From Pseudomonadota bacterium (GTDB lineage Bacteria > Pseudomonadota > Gammaproteobacteria > Burkholderiales > Burkholderiaceae): DNA of 14,809 nt. How positions within the stretch are numbered: position 1 is the first letter of the stretch; every line of letters begins with the position of its first letter. The notes below the pieces were generated by a model. It did not search any database and was not told the DNA's origin. It saw only the letters and a list, made by a program, of their open reading frames with translations. The DNA is taken from assembly GCA_023441105.1 (NCBI GenBank), contig JAEZQX010000352.1, positions 1 through 14,809 on the forward strand. The letters run 5' to 3'. Of this stretch, positions 14,397-14,809 are shown piece by piece. The translations under genes and the position numbers were made by a program.

Positions 14397-14705
14397 TCAG
14401 GTCGCCGCCGGCGGAAAGCCCGCCTTCTGCGGCCACAGGTTCACGAACGGATAGATGCTGGTTGCCGCATAGAGCCCGGCCTTGGTGAACGGTTCCTCGG
14501 CCAGCCAGGCCCGTGCCGCTTCGCGCGAGTCGAAGTCGATCACCAGCAGGCTGCCGACCATGGTCGCGCCGTCATCGGCCAGCAACGGCCCGGCAAACGC
14601 GATGCGATCGGCAACCCGTTGGAGATACTCCTTGTGCACCGGCCGCATCCGCTGCCGCAACTCCGCCGCCAGCGGCCGGTCGATGAGGGTGATGGCGTAG
14701 ATCAT
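14397..14705 (-). CDS. YCII-family (YciI-like) protein
   Basis: A 102-residue protein of the YCII superfamily, a small ferredoxin-like alpha/beta fold related to muconolactone isomerase-type domains. Seen: the opening strand MIYAITLIDRP, H24 in RPVHKEYL (the conserved histidine), AGPLLADDGATMVGSLLVIDF (38-58 in outline) and SREAARAWLAEEPFTKAGLY (60-79), the family helix with the DPF-like turn. The C-terminal VNLWP is also usual. The ATG at 14705 has AAGGAG eight bases upstream. Members are thought to act in small-molecule catabolism, and some are dehydrochlorinase-like; no specific reaction can be assigned. It is cotranscribed with the hydrolase that follows. Confidence 0.87.
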   Translation of the reverse strand: MIYAITLIDRPLAAELRQRMRPVHKEYLQRVADRIAFAGPLLADDGATMVGSLLVIDFDSREAARAWLAEEPFTKAGLYAATSIYPFVNLWPQKAGFPPAAT

Positions 14706-14746
14706 CGCGGTTGCTCCTTGTTCTGCAGGGTTCGACGGCGGCGGTA

Positions 14747-14803
14747 AGCCTGCCGCAGGCAGGCTCAGGTGACCAAGCCCGCGAAGCGGCCGCGCGGGTC
14801 ACC
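14747..14803. repeat. Two GC-rich inverted repeats upstream of the YCII gene
   Basis: AGCCTGCC (14747-14754) and GGCAGGCT (14758-14765) form a perfect 8-bp stem with a GCA loop. Next to it GGTGACC (14768-14774) pairs with GGTCACC (14797-14803) around a CG-rich loop that can fold further. There is no T-run on either side. They could mark the end of a gene outside the window, or a REP-type element, in the 104 bases before the window edge, where I see no gene. Confidence 0.4.
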
Positions 14804-14809
14804 GGCCGC

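Overview
The window is very GC-rich and densely packed. Every gene I can support lies on the minus strand. Codon use, the strong purine-rich ribosome-binding sites, the aromatic-acid theme and a palindromic intergenic element at 3098-3173 of a kind I recall from beta-proteobacteria suggest a free-living, metabolically versatile beta-proteobacterium (Burkholderiales or Rhodocyclales type). The exact genus cannot be read from this stretch.

Layout, following transcription from right to left. (1) 14705-13165: a short pair, a YCII-family protein and an alpha/beta hydrolase with epoxide-hydrolase-like catalytic residues. (2) 13069-13041: a promoter-like TTGACA-N17-TAACGT overlapped by two perfect and one degenerate 16-bp repeat units, which look like an operator. 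(3) 12966-4107: a ten-gene run with short gaps or overlaps. It encodes a complete Liv/HAAT-type ABC importer (binding protein, LivH, LivM, LivG, LivF), a CYP199A-like cytochrome P450, an adrenodoxin-type [2Fe-2S] ferredoxin, a MarR-family regulator, an FAD/NAD ferredoxin reductase and a PEBP/YbhB-family protein. (4) 3953-63: a second ABC importer of the NitT/TauT type with two similar permeases, an ATPase, a small unrecognised membrane-anchored protein and a periplasmic binding protein. The palindromic element lies between the two permease genes.

The most coherent reading is a self-contained operon for importing a small aromatic (para-substituted benzoate- or cinnamate-like) acid and oxidising it with a three-component class I P450 system. 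The P450 keeps the residues that I recall as carboxylate-binding in CYP199A4 (R93, S96, R248, S249) and the phenylalanines lining that pocket. The MarR protein is the obvious candidate for binding the repeat array upstream of the binding-protein gene. The second importer may serve a related aromatic or sulfonated acid, but nothing in the sequence fixes its substrate. The upstream hydrolase could handle reactive products such as epoxides, which is speculative.

No rRNA, tRNA, CRISPR array, insertion sequence, phage gene or origin was seen. No intergenic stretch exceeds about 200 bases.
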